Shown here: piece by piece, positions 59,962 through 64,000 of the stretch
How positions within the stretch are numbered: position 1 is the first letter of the stretch
How the letters are laid out: each line of letters begins with the position of its first letter
The notes under the pieces: generated by a model
The model's database searches: none
Told to the model about the DNA's origin: nothing
Seen by the model: the letters and a program-made list of their open reading frames with translations, nothing else
Translations under genes and position numbers: made by a program
NCBI GenBank assembly: GCA_963921195.1
Contig: OY992537.1
Span: 246,394,414-246,458,413 of the forward strand
Length of the DNA stretch: 64,000 nucleotides
From: Pegoplata infirma
Lineage: Eukaryota > Arthropoda > Insecta > Diptera > Anthomyiidae
Reading direction: 5' to 3'

Positions 59962-60076
59962 AATAAAACGGGGTAAAAGTTTCGCAAAGTGCACTTCAAA
60001 AATGCATTTGCATATAAAGTGCACTTTTAAAACACGAATAATTGTTATGTTATGAAATATTAAAATAGACTTACGT

Positions 60077-60808
60077 CCCAGCAAAACTTAGATTACCAAA
60101 TAAGGTATAAAATAAGGTATATGATCTCTTATTTTATACATTGCAGCATTGATGATTTTAACAGGCGATGAGACTCAAAGTAATGCATACACATTATCAC
60201 ATAGAATACCAGTAAGGTATAAAATAAGTCATAAATTTATAACAAAGAATACCAGTAAGGTGTAAAATATATGATATTTTATAGGTTACGAGTAAGGTAT
60301 ATAATATAGCATACCAGAACGTAATATATAAGGTGTTACGAGTAGTGAAAAAGTAATTTTGTATTAAATTTACTCACGTGATTGTAAGTGAGTGTAAGTA
60401 GATATAATATGCTAGTGAGTGTGTGTCGTTAGAAATTTCTTGTCGTGAGCCCATCTCTAGTTTAAACTTATGCATTTTTTATAAAATAATTATTTTTTAT
60501 GTTATTGTAATGCATTATGCATTTAATTATAAATAATGCATTATTTCAAACTTTCAAATAATACATAATGTAACCAAATATAAATCATCCATGATATAAT
60601 GTTTAGAAATAATAAATATGAAATACATTTTTCCAATAATCATGCATTACGTAGCAAATTATTAGTAATGCATTATTTTTTACTTTAAAATAATACGTTG
60701 TGGAACAAATGTTTGGTAAGACATCCTAAAATAATGCTACAAATAAGGTATATACATTACCTGGTAATGTGTTATATAATCACTACCCATTACCAAAGTT
60801 TTGCTGGG
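60077..60808. mobile_element. CCCAGCAAAACTT-ended element with TAAGGTATAAAATAAG repeats
   Basis: CCCAGCAAAACTTAG at the left, inverted AAGTTTTGCTGGG at the right. Left half repeats 'AGTAAGGTATAAAAT'. It contains a truncated GTGAGT-rich hAT (60345-60461, ending GCCCATCTCTA). Confidence 0.75.
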
Positions 60809-62065
60809 GTACTTATCGCATGCGCTTTAGATCGTTTAAATGCAATAAGTAGTAAGTAGTAGTTTATAAATTACAGCTGCTCAAAGTGACACAGATTTTG
60901 ATTTTTTTTTTGATTTTGCACAGACTCAATTCCGTTCGGATTTGGAAAAAGTGGTTTAATTAAAAAACGCAAAGCGAATATTTTTTTTCAGAATTAAACC
61001 TTTTTTATGCAATTCAATTCCACTTTATTTTTTGAAAGTGATTTCATTCAAAAAAAAAAATAATATTCGTTTTACGTTTTACGAGTAAACCACATTTTTC
61101 AAATCCGAAAGGAATTGAGTCTGTGACATGCCCCAAAACCTCGATTTTTTAGTATGTTTGCGGTTTGATGAGTGAAATCAATAAATGTCTTTATGTGTGT
61201 ATGCAGTGAATGTTGGTCTTTATTTTTTAGTTACTTGTAAAATTTCATTTCCGGTTCATCAGTATGTCAATCACAGTTGAGCTAAAGTGTGTTTCCGTCT
61301 AATGTTGCATTTTCTTGATGTGTATATCAAGAAGGATAAATAAAGAATATCCTTGGTGTGCATTGTGCAGTTTGTTACGGTTTATATTGTAGAGTGTTAC
61401 AGTAAATACGAGAATGTATTCCTGAACTTTAATGTTGATGATGGCGTTTATTATGTGAACATTAGTGTGATTAAAAATCGTTGAGATTTAAAATACTTCT
61501 TTATTTTGCTAACACTTTCCGGCCAAATTTCTGTGAAATCGGTAACATGTAGATTAAAGTGCCAAGAATATATTTTATTTATAATTTTAATTTTTTATTA
61601 TGTTATTTAATATAAAATTGGCCTTTTATACAAAAACAAAAATTTTTAATTTGGTGTATTTTAAACGCCTTAAGTTTTTGCACATGGATACTATTAAACG
61701 ACATTTAGAGATTTCAGTTTTCGTTTTCGCGAAATTTTTAAACCTAGCAAGCTTATTTGCGTTTTTTATACTTTAAAAACCCACAAGCAACAAAAAGTGT
61801 CTAGTTTAAGGACACATAATTTTAGGTAAAAAAATCAAGACTTTTTTAAAAAAATTTTTGACTTTTTTTTTTGTTTTGTTTTGAACATGTAAACACAAAT
61901 GTGACCTTGTGACGCTATGTAATTAGAAGTTTCACATTTTGAATATCCCTAATGTACATTGATTTTTTAACGGAAATGTATTTTTCCTTTTATCTCATAT
62001 CTTGTAAGTCGAAATTGTTGTTTATTTTTTTAGTAAGTTATATACGTTGCAGACGTACATACGCA
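60809..62065. other. Intergenic sequence
   Basis: An inverted pair at 60920-61110 (CAGACTCAATTCC / GGAATTGAGTCTG flanking AAAAAGTGGTTTA / TAAACCACATTTTT) marks a probable small MITE of about 200 bp. The rest is unremarkable. Confidence 0.45.
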
Positions 62066-62620
62066 TACACTCAAAAAAAAAAACTTGTAAAGTTACCAAT
62101 AAATCTCGTGATTTTACGAGGCTATTCTCGTAAAATATGACGTAGGTAAAATTCTCGTAAAATTACGAGGATTTCCTCGTAATTTTGAATGCACCAAAAA
62201 TTGGTAAAATAACCAATTTTATTGGTAAAAATATTGTTTTAAAACCGGAAAAATAAAAATAAAAAAAAATGGTAAACTTACAAGAAAAAATGATAAATAT
62301 GTTTAAAAAAATGGTAAATTTACAAACCAAAATGGTAAATTTACAAAATAAAAAATTTTTGTTAACAACATAAATTCTCGTAATAAAATCATTTTTTGTA
62401 AAAGAACTGTTTTTTTTTTGTAAATTAACTACTCCTCCTTAAATTAATCCTCTTAATAAATTTTTCAAAATTTTGTCAACTTTTTTTTAAAATATTTTTC
62501 AATAAAAAAAATACAAAAAAAAAAAATACAAAAAAAAACAAGGAAAATTGTTAAATATTGGTAGAACGGGATTACAAGGCGTTTTACCAGGCGTTTTATC
62601 AGTTTATTTTTTTGAGTGTA
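62066..62620. mobile_element. TACACTCAAAAAAA-ended MITE with TCGTAAAATTACGAG repeats
   Basis: TACACTCAAAAAAAAA to TTTTTTTGAGTGTA. Interior repeats 'ATGGTAAATTTACAA' and 'CTCGTAAAATTACGAGG', both self-complementary. Confidence 0.7.
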
Positions 62621-62989
62621 CATATTCATATATAAATGTTATTGAAAAAGAAGAAAATATGACCAATGTATAAATATTTTTATAAACATTGAATAAATAT
62701 GACTTTTAAATAGAAAGTAACTTTGTAGTATTATTATACATTTATTCGTCGATGCCTAGAATATGTATGTGCTTTTCTGTCACATTTCAGGAGAGCAAAA
62801 AAAACATAATTTTGTCAATTTATTCAATTTTTTATACGTTCGATTTTTGCTTTTATTGCACTCAAAAAATAAAAACCTTGTAAATTGAAAAGAAAAACAT
62901 ATTATTTTTTTTTTGTTACATTAACAATATACATTGTTGATACAATTAAAAACGTTGTTGAACTAGAAACTAATTACTAACAGCTTGTT

Positions 62990-63097
62990 TAGGATCACGA
63001 AATGAAAAACTGTAAATGCAGTTTTACTTCATTTGATCTCTACTTTCAGACGTATATCATCCTGTTTATATTTAATATGGGCTGACGGACGGTGTTA
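62990..63097 (-). repeat. Inverse partner of the segment at 5208-5312
   Basis: GGATCACGAAATGAAAAACTG, TGCAGTTTTAC, CAGACGTATATCATCC and GGACGGTGTTATT align in order with the reverse complement of the left segment. Confidence 0.7.
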
Positions 63098-63110
63098 TTA
63101 GTTATCTGTA

Positions 63111-64000
63111 TTTTTGACTGTATTTATTTTGCCTTCTCAGCAAAGCTGTATTATTGAATACTTTTATTTGAATTTTTTGGAAAAAATAAAATACTTTATT
63201 ATTTTAGTTGGTTATCAAAAAATAAAATGATTTGTTATTTTATTTATTTTGATTTGAATAAAATAAAATTTTATTTTATTCAATTTCATACAAATAAAAT
63301 AATATTTGTTTCCAAAAAATTTAAATAATTTTTTCTGATTGATTATTCAAACAGGAAAAAAAGAAATTTTCTTATTATTTAACAAAAATTTTTGAATAAT
63401 TTTGGTTATTTACAAAAAATTGAATAAATAACGTGTTATTCAAACAAAAAAATACAAATATTTTTGAAAATTTTGTGTTTGAAAAAGAAATGTATTTTAT
63501 TTATTTTTGTCATTTATTATACAGTGAAACATAAAATTATTTTTACAAACTAATATTGTTTGATAGCAAACTTCTTAACAAAGCGTTTTTTTACTAAAAC
63601 ATTAATTAGAATATTCTTTGTAAATTTTCCCGAACTGAAATCTTTAGATTTTTACTATTTTAAAATGCTATTTTAAACATTTTCCTATGGAAAATACTGA
63701 AGTTTTTAAAATACTTTCAGATATTTTTCAAATACAACAAAAAGTCCTGTGAGGATGTAAATTTACTCAGATTTTCAAGGTTTTTGGCTTTGGTGACATT
63801 TTTAAGAAAATGTTCTTTAATATTAACTCTAAAATCAAAATTTATTTAAATAAAAAAAATGCATATGTATACAATTAAAAATTTTTCCTATAAAAAAAAA
63901 AATATATTTTTGAATGTATTATTCTATTTTTTTAATGCACCCGCAACCGTACCCTAACGTAGCGTAGAGAGGTTTTTGTTAGATGGGAACAAGTGAGAGC
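63111..64000. other. AT-rich sequence with AATAAAATAATTTTATT words
   Basis: From 63150 to 63520, TTATTTTATT and AATAAAATAA repeat in both orientations. No gene seen up to the window end. Confidence 0.4.

Overview
This window is very AT-rich nuclear DNA from a higher (schizophoran) fly, probably a calyptrate such as a blowfly, house-fly or tachinid relative. The one gene that can be read as a gene is numb. Its three coding exons (21305-21385, 21546-21794, 24133-25470, + strand) join in frame to a 555-residue protein whose PTB domain and motif order match Drosophila Numb as I recall it. The species call rests on that match, on the base composition, and on the abundance of one DINE-1/Helentron-like repeat family; it is inference.

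Almost everything else is transposon-derived, mostly non-autonomous and heavily nested. From left to right: truncated and complete elements with CCCAGCAAAA ends and TAGGGTGGAGC ends (1-3.8 kb), one carrying a 35-bp tandem array; Helentron-like repeats (4.6-5.2, 7.0-8.1, 11.1, 13.6-14.6, 19.75-20.3 kb); a four-level nest (15.5-19.3 kb); the numb locus (20.3-26.5 kb) with a two-level nest in its large intron; a second nest (27.0-30.6 kb) centred on an element with CACTGTG ends; a run of hAT elements with perfect 8-bp target duplications (30.8-33.7 kb); MITEs and foldbacks (34-38 kb); a near-identical palindrome containing tRNA-like sequence (38.6-39.4 kb); another hAT with an internal PIF/Harbinger-like insertion (40.8-41.9 kb); a 2.35-kb element with RSS-like ends that carries an intact L1-ORF1-like open frame (42.6-45.0 kb); and Helentron-like, hAT, satellite and foldback sequence (49-60 kb), including a candidate hammerhead ribozyme on the minus strand at 56.11-56.18 kb.

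Functionally, only numb is a host gene: an asymmetric cell-fate determinant and endocytic adaptor that antagonises Notch. The first methionine gives a form with an N-terminal myristoylation signal; a second in-frame methionine at codon 42 would give the shorter form. The remaining sequence is of interest mainly as a record of transposition. Eight 8-bp target duplications were read directly and seven fit the nTnnnnAn pattern of Ac-type hAT elements. Boundaries of elements are given where both termini could be seen; family names are by terminal motif and duplication length, not by database search.
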